From Odontesthes bonariensis (taxonomy: Eukaryota > Chordata > Actinopteri > Atheriniformes > Atherinopsidae): a stretch of DNA of 64,000 nucleotides. The DNA lies in NCBI RefSeq assembly GCF_027942865.1, contig NC_134515.1, positions 18,436,227 to 18,500,226 of the forward strand, written 5' to 3'. The position numbers and the translations under genes were made by a program. Under the pieces are notes generated by a model that made no database searches, had not been told where the DNA came from, and saw only the letters and a list, made by a program, of their open reading frames with translations. Below are positions 39,910-62,253 of this stretch, one piece after another (position 1 is the stretch's first letter; each line of letters starts with the position of its first letter).

Positions 39910-40132
39910 CACGTGGTAAAACAACTTTCGCATCGTTACCATGGAGCTGTTTATTAAGACCCGTTGGTCATTGGTTGAAGATGTCATCATCACCAAGATG
40001 AGGGTTGTTATTGGTTGATACGGCTTCTTATTGTGACCAATAGCGAGGCGGGCTTTTTACAAACCGCTGATAGTTCAGGAAGTTGACAGTCCTGCTCTAT
40101 GGCAATAAAGAACTGAACGAGGGCTCTTTAAA
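39910..40132 (+). promoter_or_regulatory. Probable troap promoter: E-box, three CCAAT boxes, TTTAAA
   Basis: CACGTG at 39910-39915, ATTGG at 39970-39974 and 40010-40014, CCAAT at 40037-40041, a GGCGGG GC-box at 40046-40051 and TTTAAA at 40127-40132. Tripled NF-Y boxes 27-40 bp apart, without a clear TATA box, are a hallmark of G2/M cell-cycle promoters, which fits a tastin gene. An intron acceptor near 40460 suggests a spliced 5' UTR. Confidence 0.6.
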
Positions 40133-40716
40133 TCAGCAATAAACGTCTGGTAAACTAAAACGAATTAAAGTTTGGAATTAGATATATTACAAATAGCTGA
40201 ATAGTTTATTAGACGGAAGTAACCGAGGCCTTTTTGAACCCTGAAAGTAGACTTTCAGCTTTACGTCGTGTGTAGCGTTTGCTTTAAACTTAGCCTCTGT
40301 GTCTCTTTGCTCTCAGCTTGATTGTCATTGTGTTGCAATGTGCTGTGCATGTGTTTATCTGATATTAGATATGTCCTTTTTGTGATGACGAAATGTCAGT
40401 ATTTACTGCTGGAATAGTTAGGTTTCTCACGGTCGTTTTCCTTTTTTGATTTATTTGCAGTGTTGTCGATACAGGGGTTGGCTGCATGGCGCTTCATTGA
40501 CTTGTTTTTGTCCAGTACCTTATACTCGTCTGTTTATCTTACACGCGTTTACTTGTTTTTGAATGCTTCGTGTTATTTTATCCACCCTCGTACTGCCTTT
40601 ATTATAAGCCCGTACAGTGTTTCATGCAAGGTTGCTCAAATTTATTTTGTTTTTGCTCCTCCAGTTGTTCAGATCTTCGTCTCTATCCTCCTCCTCCTCC
40701 TCCTCCTGCCATCATT

Positions 40717-43700
40717 ATGGACTCTTCTCCGGTCCTTCGTCAGCAAAATCGGAACAAAATCTGCAGTGACTTTCAGAGGCAAGTCATTTCATGACGTATT
40801 CACTTTTTTTCTTCTCTATGTCTTGCATTGGTGTTGAACAAAATGTATTTGTGGCACCGCAAGAAATTATCAGTCAACTGTGTATTTCCATGTAAAACTT
40901 TCACTTTTAGCACTTAAAGTTGTCATTCAGCTGCATCTATTTAATTAGTAATTAGTGTATGAACCTTGACTTATTTATAAAAAAGGAAACGTCTAAATAA
41001 GATACGTTTATAGCTTTTATAGTACTGTTGTTTTTAGTCCAGGTCTGTTTATTGCATATCCAGTTTGTTTTTCACAAACTCCTAACAAACAACATGTGTT
41101 TTTTGTCAATCATGTTTTAAAACCAGGTGTGTCAGTGGTTTTAAGGTCAATTCCAGTGAATTTCTTATAGATGCATATCTATTAAATGGTAGTACAGGGT
41201 GAGATCAGTGTTGTTGCTAGTATTGAGCTCAATGTGACCAACAGTCTGAGGAGATAACAGTATGTTATCTCATCTGCCATTTGAGGGAGGCGGGATAAGC
41301 TTCTGCCTTTTCTACTGAAGACTATGTCGTTACCACATAAACTCGTACTGACGGGTTGATCATGTCTAGACCCCGAAATTCGATCTATCAGTCTGTCCTA
41401 AAGATATAACTCGCGAGACGAGTATGATTTTCCATGAAGTCTTACAAAGCCTTTCACAATTTGAAGTATTCTAGAAGCTCTGGTAGCAAAATAATTTGAA
41501 TAATTCTGTTCCCACTCATAATTGCATTTACCCCCCAAACACAGAATGAAGAATGAACAAAACAAAAAACGAGCGGACCCAAAGTTTTCCTCATCCCACC
41601 TCTCAAAAAAAGACTGTGAGAACAAAGATCCAGCAGTATCCTGTTTGAAGCCACCTTTCCAACAAGCTGTAAGCAGGCTTCCAGTACTTGCAAAGTCCCT
41701 TCGTCTTCAGACCCCTTCGGACTTTGGGCAGTCCCACCTCAGGTGGGAAGAGAAACCTTTAGCCGTAAGTACCTCTTTTGTATCCTTTTTGATTCAGATG
41801 AGTTTTGTTTGATTAGATGATTTTCATGTCTTTAATCCTTTCATTTTTTTTTCTGAAGGGGAAAACTAGGAAGAAAAAGCCATGCACCCGGCCTGTTCCG
41901 TTCAATCTGTCACAGCCCAAAAACAGGAAAGAGGCAACTGAAAATCATCAACCTTTAACTGCTCCACAATTGCGGACTCATTCCATCCAACCTGAAAAAA
42001 ATACTCGCGGTTCAAAACCTACGAAACGTCGAGATGGGTCGAACAGCAATGGGGACTCAGCTAAAGGTGTGGGGAAGTCTCATGGAAAAAACACACAAAA
42101 AGCATCCCACCTGTCAGCACAGCCTGCTCTGTCCAACACATTAAAGACTTCAGCCACTTTGTCAAATCCTCCATCATCCGTTCCTGGTCACACATCGCAT
42201 CAGAAGGACGCCCCTTCCTGCGCACAGCAGCCTCCTGGTGCAGAGGTCTGCCTGGATAACATGAACCTGCTTAGTCTCAAAGATTCACACAGCACGTTAA
42301 ATGCTGACCAGACTGCACAACCAACCACGCAGGGCAATCCCTCCAAAGCTTCCAATGGTAACTGTGGACTTTTTTCTACATTTTCACTGTACACCTCTTA
42401 TTTAGGTTTCCCTGTGTTTGTTCAAGTAGATGATTGAGTCGCCACAGTTATGGCTTCATGATAATCTTTGTTCCTCTGAACACTAATGTGTTTCTTGCTT
42501 TAATGTCTTTAATTTCACCACAGGGGAGAACTTCCAGGCAGACCATGCAGCTTTATTAAGTATCCTTCGGAACGAGGGAGTTGGTGTGGCAGGCCGGGTA
42601 TCTGCGACTCCACACTCCAAACCATATAACTATCTGGTGAGTTGGTTTTTATCACGGATGTGCAGTAGTTTTACAGAATGCTTTGTCCCTGTGCTCACTG
42701 ATGGTTGACCTCGGCGTTTAGCTCTTTTTGTTTTCAAGGGTTCAGAAATCTTGGCATCAAAACTTTTCTGAATCGTCTTGTTTGCAGCCTCAGCGAGTGT
42801 CTGTCCTGAAGAGTCGGCAGATGGCTGGACCCGCTCCAGGTCAGCATTACACGAGAGAACGCAATGTGTCCTTTTACTTTCCCCTGTGACATCGCAGTAC
42901 AAAACTGTTTCATGATTTGTGAGCCTACCGGGTTGGAGTCTCATGGAGAAAGTTCTAGATTCAAACTGACTTCCCGGAGTCTTTGCACATTGTCCAGCTA
43001 GAGATATTGAATTAAATGACCTTTTTAAGGAGTTCTGGCAAGTAGACCTTAAGTGTAGAATAAGATGTAGACACCAGAAATGCCCAACCAACCAGCCAGA
43101 CTTGCTTGATATGCATTAAAAGATGAGGTGCAATCAGCAGGCATTCTGACTGGTCACCACAGGGGGTGACGGCCGCTGGAGGGCTCACATGTACAGAACT
43201 AGAGTCGTGTATATTCACTGCTGTTTGTCTTTGCCCGCAAAGTTGGTTGATGTTTCATAAAGATACCTTGACTAAATTAAGGTTGGTATTTAACTTAGCT
43301 TGGGAGCTGAATAAGGGGAGAACATGATAGGAGACAGTTGATGTGAGATTTAAACACTGGAAATGCACTTCATGTTTTCTCTGAGGAGGCAAACTCATGG
43401 GTAGCAGCTTTGCACTACTCGACTTACTTTGCACTTAAATCTTTATGGGTTTTAGTTCTTTCTTCGCAGAGCCGCAGAGTCATAATTTACCAATTAAAAT
43501 GTAGTACACTGCAGCGCAGGCCTACACTTTCTTACACCTTCCAATGCACAGCCAGTCGAAATGTGGGAAATCTCTTATAAATGCGGATCTACCACTTAAA
43601 TTGGTTTTCTTGCTTTTTTAATCTGATTTTCAATCTGGGTTAACTTTTCTCACAGTAGCTTCATATTTACAGGACAAACCAAACAATGGGCGTAAACTTA

Positions 43701-46425
43701 GAATAAATACATATGAAAAGAACACAAATAACACTATGCTTAACGTAGTAGACGGTGGATTTGTTGTCTACTCTTATGACCAATGGAAAACCTTCAAAAT
43801 AATTTTTTTTTTTAAGCATAACTGGTGGGGAAAAAACCCCAACAAACTTCTATCAAACTGAGCTGTAGTTAGTTGTACATTGGCATAAATGCAGTATAGA
43901 ACTTGATAACGTGCTTCCCCTCCTTTCCTGCCAGCCCGTTATGTTCTCTTTGCACCTTTCTCACAGCTTTGGTGAGGTCGGCGCAGTTCTCGTCGGACCC
44001 TGCTGCACTGCAAAGTATCCTGCTGAACGAAGGCGTGAAGGACGGAAGGCCTACGGGTGCCACACCGAGAAATTCAGTCTGTCCACCTGGCAGAGGCATA
44101 TCAATCTACACGGTAGGAACACGGATTTTTTTTCCCCATCAGATTCCCGTCTTTGTTGTATTTTTGCTGCTGCTTTTAGATTCCCATGTTGCTTTTGAAA
44201 GTAACAGGTTAACCGAGTGTTTTTCTTTTTTTCAGGCTCAGAGAGTGCCTGTTAGAAAAGAACGGGCAGAGCCAGCCGGCGGTCCAGTGGGTAAGATCAA
44301 GCAGCATTAAACACCAAATGCAGCCTTGTATATTTGTTCTTTTTGCCCTAACATTGACATGATGCATTTATTTTCCCCTGAGCAGCGGCACTCAAAGAGA
44401 CTCCTCTGAAGAAATGGACTCCACAGAGAGTCCGCAACACCAAACATCAGCCCATGTCTGCTGTGGTTCGTAATCATGCTTACAATCAGTTTGGCACTTT
44501 GTTTTTCACGCAGCCACGGCCTCATCTCACCATGCTGCTGTTTTCAGAAATGGCATCAGTCGACACAGCAGTCCCCGTACAGCACTCCTGTTTACAGCAC
44601 TTCCAGGAGCGTCAAATGCCGCATTCAGCCACGTCAGGAGGTGAGAGCGCGTCACCATGCTCACTGTCGTGTCCGCTGGTTCTTCTTCAAACCTATTCTG
44701 TCACTCCTGGCTCTAAAAATTCAACATGGCAATGTCTGGAAATCATCAAGTTCAGCATTTAATCTGTAAAGTAATGAGTGTTGCCATGGCTAACGCCATA
44801 TTTTATTTACAGACTAGGGGATAACATGGACAAAAAAAAAAATAATCTGATGTCTTGGTTTGCAAACTTTAGTTTCTTCATCATTGTTTATCTCCGTCTG
44901 AATCTGATTCAAAGATATTTTAAACTGCAGAGACGATCAAGAGGCCTTTTACTACTTCACAATGAAATGCTTTGAGCAGAAAGAGTTTTTAGTAAAACCA
45001 TAAGTGAACATGCTGTACTCTTGAGTTACAATTCCAATGACTTTGTGTGTTAGCAGGAGGTTGTCCAGAGATTATTTGACGATCCCGAAGATGAGCAGAG
45101 CACAAATGTGATGGAAAAAGCTCCTGTGGCACACGCAGAACAGTTTCCACTTCAACCTTCATCTGTACGAAGTGAAGTCAAAATCAGGAAAACATCCATA
45201 TTCAGAGTAAATTCTGATCCATGTAAAATAAGCCACAGTTGGTTTCCCCCCCCCCCTCTTCCACATCCTCAGAATAAACCTCCCTGTGAAGAAGTAGAGA
45301 CGAGCAGCACCACTAGTGATCATGAGGAGGAGGAGCAGAAGACATTACAAGCACCGCCCAGAGAGTCGGTTATTTTTTTCTCAACAGGTAAAAAGTTGTT
45401 GAGGGCCCCACGTTTTAAGCTGGAGAGCACAGCTCAGCAGGATCAACAGGGTCCAGTGTCATCAGAGCAGAGAAAGGTACCGACAGGTCACGATGAAAGG
45501 TCCGCTGAGTCGGAACTAATCGGTCAGATCAACCCTTCTGTCCAGCGTCTGTACACAGGTACTGCAGACCTCACACGCCCCACAATAATTCATCTTAGAG
45601 ACTGGCATGTTTTTAAAAGTGCTGTTAAAATGATTCATTGCAACTAGTCACTTGACAGCACTAGTTTAAGTGCATTTGTTTGTTTCAGACCTCATTGTTC
45701 AGAAGTCTTGTTCTCTAAATCCCGTGATGGCGATGCTGCGTAAGCGTCTTCCTCCTCTGGAGGACCTGCGTATGGATGAGGAGGTGGCCACCTACACCTC
45801 TGTGTCCGTCCCAGCCGCTCCTGGGTTTGTCCTCCCTCGGCCTCGCTGTGGAAACCCGCTGGCCTCCATCTTGCACTTTGAAGAGTCCACAGTAAGTAAA
45901 AACGGACTTTCTGAGCTCGGTTTGTTCAATGAGTGCAAAGAAAAAAAGAAAAGAAAAAAAAGTGAATTTTTCTAGGAGTTTGAAAAGTTTAAAGGGGCTT
46001 CTTGAGTCAAACAGGTCCACCAAAAACTATCTTTTGGTTTAATTTGCAGGAATTAGGATCCAATGACGAATTATCTTTAATCCTAAATCGCACTCATTTT
46101 TGAATGATCACAAATAAACCTCATTTATTTGGTGCCTAATTTAAGCAACATGGAAACTAATCAGCTGTATTATTGAAGTTTGTTGTGATTTGGCACCATA
46201 TGCATAAAAGTTAATTGAAATTGAATTGGCAGCTGCCATCACTGAATGTCGTCCTATTTTCTCATGCATTTCCTTATTTGTTTGTTCTTTTAAAACGTGA
46301 ACCTTTTAAAATTGTCTGTGCTCAAACACAAATGAAAACTGAGGTTGATTTTCATTGTTTTTCAGAGATTTGTTCCAATTGACCCCGATCTCTCTTCCGG
46401 TCCTTCATCACTGCACGAGAGATGA
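40717..46425 (+). CDS. troap: Tastin-like protein (trophinin-associated protein)
   Basis: Twelve exons: 40717-40778, 41545-41764, 41859-42357, 42524-42636, 42788-42839, 43967-44112, 44236-44290, 44386-44465, 44548-44640, 45057-45558, 45689-45891 and 46366-46425 (2085 nt, 694 residues). The protein is basic, Ser/Pro-rich and mostly disordered. It has two copies of an ALxSILxNEGV motif (HAALLSILRNEGVGVAGRVS; DPAALQSILLNEGVKDGR), each followed by QRVxVxK, and ends RFVPIDPDLSSGPSSLHER. Tastin is a microtubule/spindle-pole protein needed for bipolar spindles. The name rests on remembered tastin features and on PFKM next door (both human 12q13), not on a search. Intron 1 begins GCAAGT (GC-AG type). 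The start at 40717 was chosen as the last ATG before splicing. An in-frame ATG at 40570 would add a Pro/Ser-rich extension with a poly-Pro run from a CTC repeat. Confidence 0.7.
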
Positions 46426-47060
46426 TTTGCACTACACGGGACGCATTTTATACTGTGAAAAGCTAACCTACGTGTACAGACTATAAAAGTGATGTTTGTC
46501 CAACTCTGTCTCTGCCTGTTAAGTAGATTTTTAAGTCACTGCAGACTCTTTGATCAGTATTTTTGATAGCTACAGTATAAACGAATTGGGAACGGAGAAT
46601 TACTACTTTTGACAAACTTTGTGTGGACTGAAAATATTTCTGTATATTTGTTTGTAATTATTGTATAAATGTTACTAATGGGCCACGCCTGATTTCTTTT
46701 AACACTTTAAAGTTGTGAAAAAGGGGCACTCGATACAAATGTCACTGCGTCTATTTACTAACCAACGTTTTTTTTGTTTAACTGCAAACTTACGTTTTAT
46801 TGCAGGAAGCCTGAGTTAAACTGTGGATGTGGGGAAAGAATAGTCTTTAGTGAGTAGAGAGGGATAAACCGCACGATCTGCTGTTTCATTATGGGAAACG
46901 GTATTTTTATTATTTTTTTAGGTTGACTCGGGATGGACTACAACAAACTTTGAGTTTCAGATTGAAAAGTATCTGTCAAATATGAATAGTCACGTTGTTT
47001 AGATATTTCACCACATTATCGAGGACCTGTGCTAAAAATAAACTGGATTGATGAAGCATT
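46426..47060 (+). other. troap 3' UTR with AATAAA signal
   Basis: AATAAA at 47037-47042, about 610 nt past the stop, with nothing else coding between. A second AATAAA-like site lies near 47200. Confidence 0.6.
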
Positions 47061-48600
47061 CTTCTAGTAATCGGTCTCCTATATATATATATGTAGTAAT
47101 TTGCCAAAAACAAACAAAGAACTCTGAATCATTTAAAAGGAATTTAACAGACTGGATTCATTTTAGCTCTCAAGTTTGTCACTTATTTTGTCCACAATAA
47201 AGGAGAAGTCCTTTTCAGAACACCTGTAATGCTTTTTAAAATTAAACAAAACAAAACAAAAAAAACTCATGAACTCCTAAATATGTGCATAAGATCCATC
47301 CATTTTCTGTACCTGCCAAGTCCAGTTTAGGGTCACATGGGGGGCCTTGAGTCTACCCCAGCAGCCATTGGGCGACAGGTGGGGTACACTATGGATGGGT
47401 CGCCACTATCGGAGGAGCTGTGCAGAAGATGATTACATGATACAAGACATGTGATATTGTCTTGCATTCCACAAATTGCCTCTGGGACAGCCAGGGTTCA
47501 TGCCTTTTTCCCGGCTCACATAGCCAGGCGAGCAGATCGTGTCAGCTTCATGTGACATCATGTTACACTGTCCAGTAGGGAAAGGACATGTCGTACCATC
47601 CAGCACATGCGAAAGACGCCTTGCTGCTGAATCTGCTAGCCTCTGACAGACTGTCAGTAATGAGTTAGAGAATAAAAGAAACACCCAGAGGACTTAAGTG
47701 ACAAATTTGGAGCCCAAAAGAAAATCTTTCAAAATACAAACATTTATGAATGTCAAAGTTGTTAATTGATTAATATTTTAATTGACAATAACAAATCCCC
47801 TTATTTGTTTATTTTACATAAATGAATGTCACCTTTATTCCATAAATGTATGGAAGAGTGGGATGTTAACTTTTAAATCCAATGCCTTTATATGTGCCCA
47901 GAGGTGTTTGAATTGGTTGTTGTTGAGGAACTCTGCTGCAGATAGTCTTCACTTCACAGACCTATAAGACATATGACATGTCAGCTTCATTCATGGAAAA
48001 CCACCTCAAAGCAGCAAAAAAAATAAATAAATAAACAAATAAATCTCTGCCATTACACTCCCAGCTGTAGACTAGTTTTCAGAGCAGACAAATCCCAATA
48101 AGGAAGGCACAGCTGTCTCTTTAATGGCAGCTCAGTTCCCTTAAAAGATGACAGCTTGCGTACACACAAGTGTGATCCCTACCAAGTGGAATGCTGCCAT
48201 AATGGATACATCTGTACTTTTCATCCTGTGACGAGTCGACACGTTTCCTGTGATAAAAGTCTGTGCTACTTTTGGTTTGCAGCACCTGTAAGAGAACATT
48301 CTTCCCTTCCAAATGGTTTTAGGGTTATAAAGGTGGATTATATCAAACCATTTTTGTTCTTCTGCAGTAGTGTTGTCCTGCCAGTTGCCCATGGAGAACT
48401 TTTGGTCCAGCACCTTTCTGATAGTAGATCATAAACACTGACCTTAAGCCTTGTTTCCACTATGCAATCCGGTTTAGGTGAGAAAGGTCTTAAGTTACTC
48501 AGATATTTTTGCTGGATCGTTGCTGCTCTTGGAGGTCAGTGGAAGCTCGGCCCCTTTCTCTATTTCTCAGTAATGTCTCAATGTGGATTCACAGAGCCTT
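47061..48600. other. Spacer between troap and pfkm
   Basis: AT-rich, no gene supported. The segment 47285-47410 (CATCCATTTTCTGTACCTGC; TGAGTCTACCCCAGCAGCCA; GGGGTACACTATGGATGGGT) is another diverged copy of the CCATCCATTTTC fish repeat, in the same orientation as the copy at 31995. The remainder holds only chance ORFs. Confidence 0.5.
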
Positions 48601-48768
48601 AGAAGTAACTAACACCCTTCTTTGACTTCAGCATTCAAGTCGCTGTCTTTCCTGTATTTCTGCCAGTGTTTCTCTTGATTTTGACACGGCGCACCAATTT
48701 CTGAAACTGATCTATTCAAGTGACAACTTGATTGAACAGGGCTGGTAGTAATCAGCCCCGGGAGAGTC

Positions 48769-48934
48769 CAGCTGCAGCCAGTCATTAGTGCAGTTTGGTG
48801 GATGTAGCAGTGTATTAATTGGAAATAACTAATGTGAGATACTTTCGTGCAGTTTCCTGGTACATTAGTGCTGTGTTCATTATGTCTCCTGTGACTGTCC
48901 ACTGCAGGTGCCCACTGGTCCTCATTATATTTAG
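48769..48934 (+). promoter_or_regulatory. Candidate muscle-type control elements upstream of pfkm
   Basis: CAGCTG (E-box, the MyoD-type form) at 48769-48774 and TTATATTTAG at 48925-48934, whose reverse complement CTAAATATAA fits the MEF2 consensus YTAWWWWTAR. Both lie within 350 bp of the pfkm ATG, and a GGGAGGGGGC box follows at 48975-48984. E-box plus MEF2 is the usual pairing in muscle genes. Function is inferred. Confidence 0.4.
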
Positions 48935-49117
48935 TAGAGCTGTGCGAGTGAGTGAGTATTTGAGAGGCCTCAGTGGGAGGGGGCAAAAGCAGTACAGTAG
49001 TCCATAAAGCCTTTCCCCTCCCTCGTGACTCCCCCTTTGAAGCAGGGAGAAGGAAGAGCACTCTGTTATTTCTACTTCCTCTTTCTTCCTCTTCAAGGAC
49101 ACCTGTCTTGTCCAAAC

Positions 49118-59704
<10,587 letters not shown>

Positions 59705-60715
59705 GCGTATGAGCACACGGTCGGAGGGGAGGGGGCAATTTTCTCTCTGTTCCATTACAAAATTGTTCTTTGTGTCTACCTGCCTTGATAAAAGAGCTGC
59801 TGTCTCACTCTTTTGTGTCCTTGATGTGTGCCTTCTCGTAGAATTCAGTGTTTGCAGCCATTTCAGGAACTTTCACAAACTTTTCAAGAAGATTAAAAAC
59901 TGGCACGAAACTGACTAAATCTGTGTTTGAAAAGGGGGAAAAAAAATGCTGTATTGTTGTTGGTTTATGGAGAAGATTAGATCCATATTCTGGAAATAGT
60001 AGAAGCACTTCCTGCGGTAGTTGAGAACACACAACGTGGTCATGGCCGCGCAGTTATGATCTGGTACATGCATGTCTATAGATCTTGAAGCAGCCAGATT
60101 AAAAATGTGTGATCTCTAAAAGTTAACATTCAACAGATCGATTAATCACTCCATCTTTTGCCAAACTCGTGAATTTTGGAGGCAGCTGAAGCTGCCCGCA
60201 GGATCTCTGTAGTACTGATCCATTTTTAAAAATCCTCCTCGGATATCTTTTAGGCATTTTAATGTACTCTGATTTAAGAACAAAAATACTTCTTATACAA
60301 ATGCAACTTATGATCAGTCCTGAAGCTTTCAAAGTGTGACACACTCACTGAAATGAGCCAGTTTCATTCATACATCTGTGACTCAAATTGATTTGCTGCT
60401 TCAAATCTGGTTGAGCTTGCAGTTGAGACTTTTCAGAACAGGTTAAATAACTTAAACGTCACTAACGCATTGTAATGTTGTTGTTAATCACTTTGCAGTT
60501 TACCATTTTGGCTGGATGGAGGTAAAAATGTCTTTTTTTTTTTCTTCAAACGGATATCATCATGACCTGGGAGTATGACTTCATTTACACTATTTCAAAG
60601 TGTTAACATGACAAAGTGTCTTGGCAAGCATATCCATACCTTTGTGAACCAGGATGGCGTTACAAACCAGCTTTGATGTAACACGTGGTACAATAAAGAT
60701 GTGGATAAAAACGAG
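59705..60715 (+). other. pfkm 3' UTR with AATAAA signal
   Basis: AATAAA at 60692-60697, about 990 nt past the stop codon. Nothing coding lies between. Nearer weak signals are possible. Confidence 0.5.
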
Positions 60716-61685
60716 AGAATTGATCGTTTCCTTCTGTTATCATACCAACATTTCTTGCAGGTGTGGAGAAGACTTTTGGTGGAAATCAAAAAGTTTCAAG
60801 GCAAACGCCAGAGACGTTTCACAACTCTCGTTCACGGAAGCGAGTTGATCTAAAAGAGCATATTCATAGCATTTGAAGGTGTCGTACATTAAATGTAGCA
60901 TGACATTGCCACTACTGTTTCCTAACTTCCTCTTTAAAACCTTTGGCTTACTTTGTTTATCATTTGTGATTATATCTCAAGATGGGCAAAAAGAAGAACC
61001 GATTGCATCACAAGTTTCTCTTTTCTTTTGTTTCAACACAAGTCAAGTGCCGCACATGAAACTAGCTGGTAATCACGAAGCACCCTTTTCCCCTCTTTCA
61101 GTCGGGTATTATTTCCAACTGAGTGTGCTGCTTTAGAAAGAAGTGCAGACAACTGCAGAAAATAAAAATAAAAATCACCAATGAAATTTACAGAAAGGCA
61201 AGTTAATTTTTTTTAACAGTTAACATAGTGAAAATGATAAAAACGTAAGCTACTTTAAATACATAATGCAAAGTGAGAGAAGAGACTATCAAAAACACAG
61301 ATAAAGGATGTACATAAAAGTAGAGTAGTGTATCTTTGGAAATGTTTGATTCAGTGCTTCTTACAGTGTGATTTATAAAATAATGTTTTGAAATCGGCTA
61401 ATTAATTTTAGGTCAATGAGTTCTTAAGTCTTGTTACCGCCAATGGGGAGATAAATATTTAGATTTTATCAGGTCATCTAGTCACCTTTAAAATATGACT
61501 TTAGAATGAGAAAGGAGAAATATCAAATTTCATGATTAAACTCACAACAAAAACACATAGCCTAAAGAAGACGGCATAGGTTTGTGTGTTTAACTAAAAT
61601 TAATACGTTGTTTTATTTATTTAACATAAAAATGAAATATTGTAGAAAACTACAGGAAAAGGAACAGGAAATGGTTTCAGCAAAG
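60716..61685. other. Spacer between pfkm and the last gene
   Basis: About 1 kb of AT-rich DNA. I see no gene, RNA or recognisable repeat. Confidence 0.4.
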
Positions 61686-61689
61686 GTCA

Positions 61690-62136
61690 CCGAGAACTCG
61701 CGGTGGCAGCCGGGACGTCGGCGGACTGTATGCCTGTGCTGTTTAAAGGTGCATGTCCCCAGTGTCCGCTCCGGTCGCCCGGTTAGGAATGCGCCACAAG
61801 CAGCCAGTGTGTGGTGTAATATTTGATGAAACGCCAGCAGGGAGTGTGGTCTAAGAAGAGTCATGGTTTGGCATCGCTTATACCATTAGTATAATAGCGT
61901 GTGAGCTTGATTCATTGAGCTAGCTGTCGTTAGCCCGCTTCGTTGATTCATCTTACGCTAGGTCGCTAGCCGGCTAGCTAGCGTGTGAGCTAGTTGTAGT
62001 GTGCTACTCGCCAATCCAGACGACCAGGAGACAAGCCGACTGACTGCTGAACACAGCCGGTGTTTCGGGGAGAGGCGGTGGTGGCAGGCGGGGGCTGGGA
62101 GAACGCGACGGGGTGGAAGTGAGTCAGGAGCGGCTG
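61690..62136 (+). promoter_or_regulatory. CpG-rich promoter/5' UTR of the last gene, with dense GCTAGC words
   Basis: A sharp rise in CpG at about 61690 and again at 62010-62250. GAGCTAGCTGTCGTTAGCCC, CGCTAGGTCGCTAGCC and GGCTAGCTAGCG lie at 61917-61984 and more copies follow in intron 1. It leads into the ATG at 62137. The start site itself is not visible. Confidence 0.6.
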
Positions 62137-62253
62137 ATGAGTTCAGATCAGAGCGGAGAGCCGCCGCTGCTGCAGGAGGAGGCTGATCCCGGACCGAAGA
62201 CCGGTGGGAAGGACGAGGCTCCGCTGGGGAGCGAGGGAGGGTCAGGCGGCATG
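62137..62253 (+). CDS. First coding exon of an unidentified gene (partial)
   Basis: ATG at 62137 opens 39 codons that end exactly at a strong donor (GGCATG followed by GTGAGTGAG). The peptide starts MSSDQSGEPPLLQEEADPGP and continues Gly/Glu/Lys-rich, a disordered, acidic N-terminus with no domain. The CpG-rich leader and strong donor make a real first exon likely. Phase 0 at the donor means the next exon starts a codon. Being beside pfkm suggests another gene of the human 12q13 block, but I do not recognise the sequence and propose no function. Confidence 0.55.

Noticed and set aside
40460-40837. 125-codon hydrophobic plus-strand ORF, like a small membrane protein
   Set aside because: It overlaps troap exon 1 in another frame. 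The hydrophobicity comes from T-rich sequence and a CTC repeat read as poly-Leu.
42630-43091. 153-codon minus-strand ORF
   Set aside because: Antisense to troap exon 5 and its introns, no protein resemblance, shorter and less striking than the pfkm antisense ORF.
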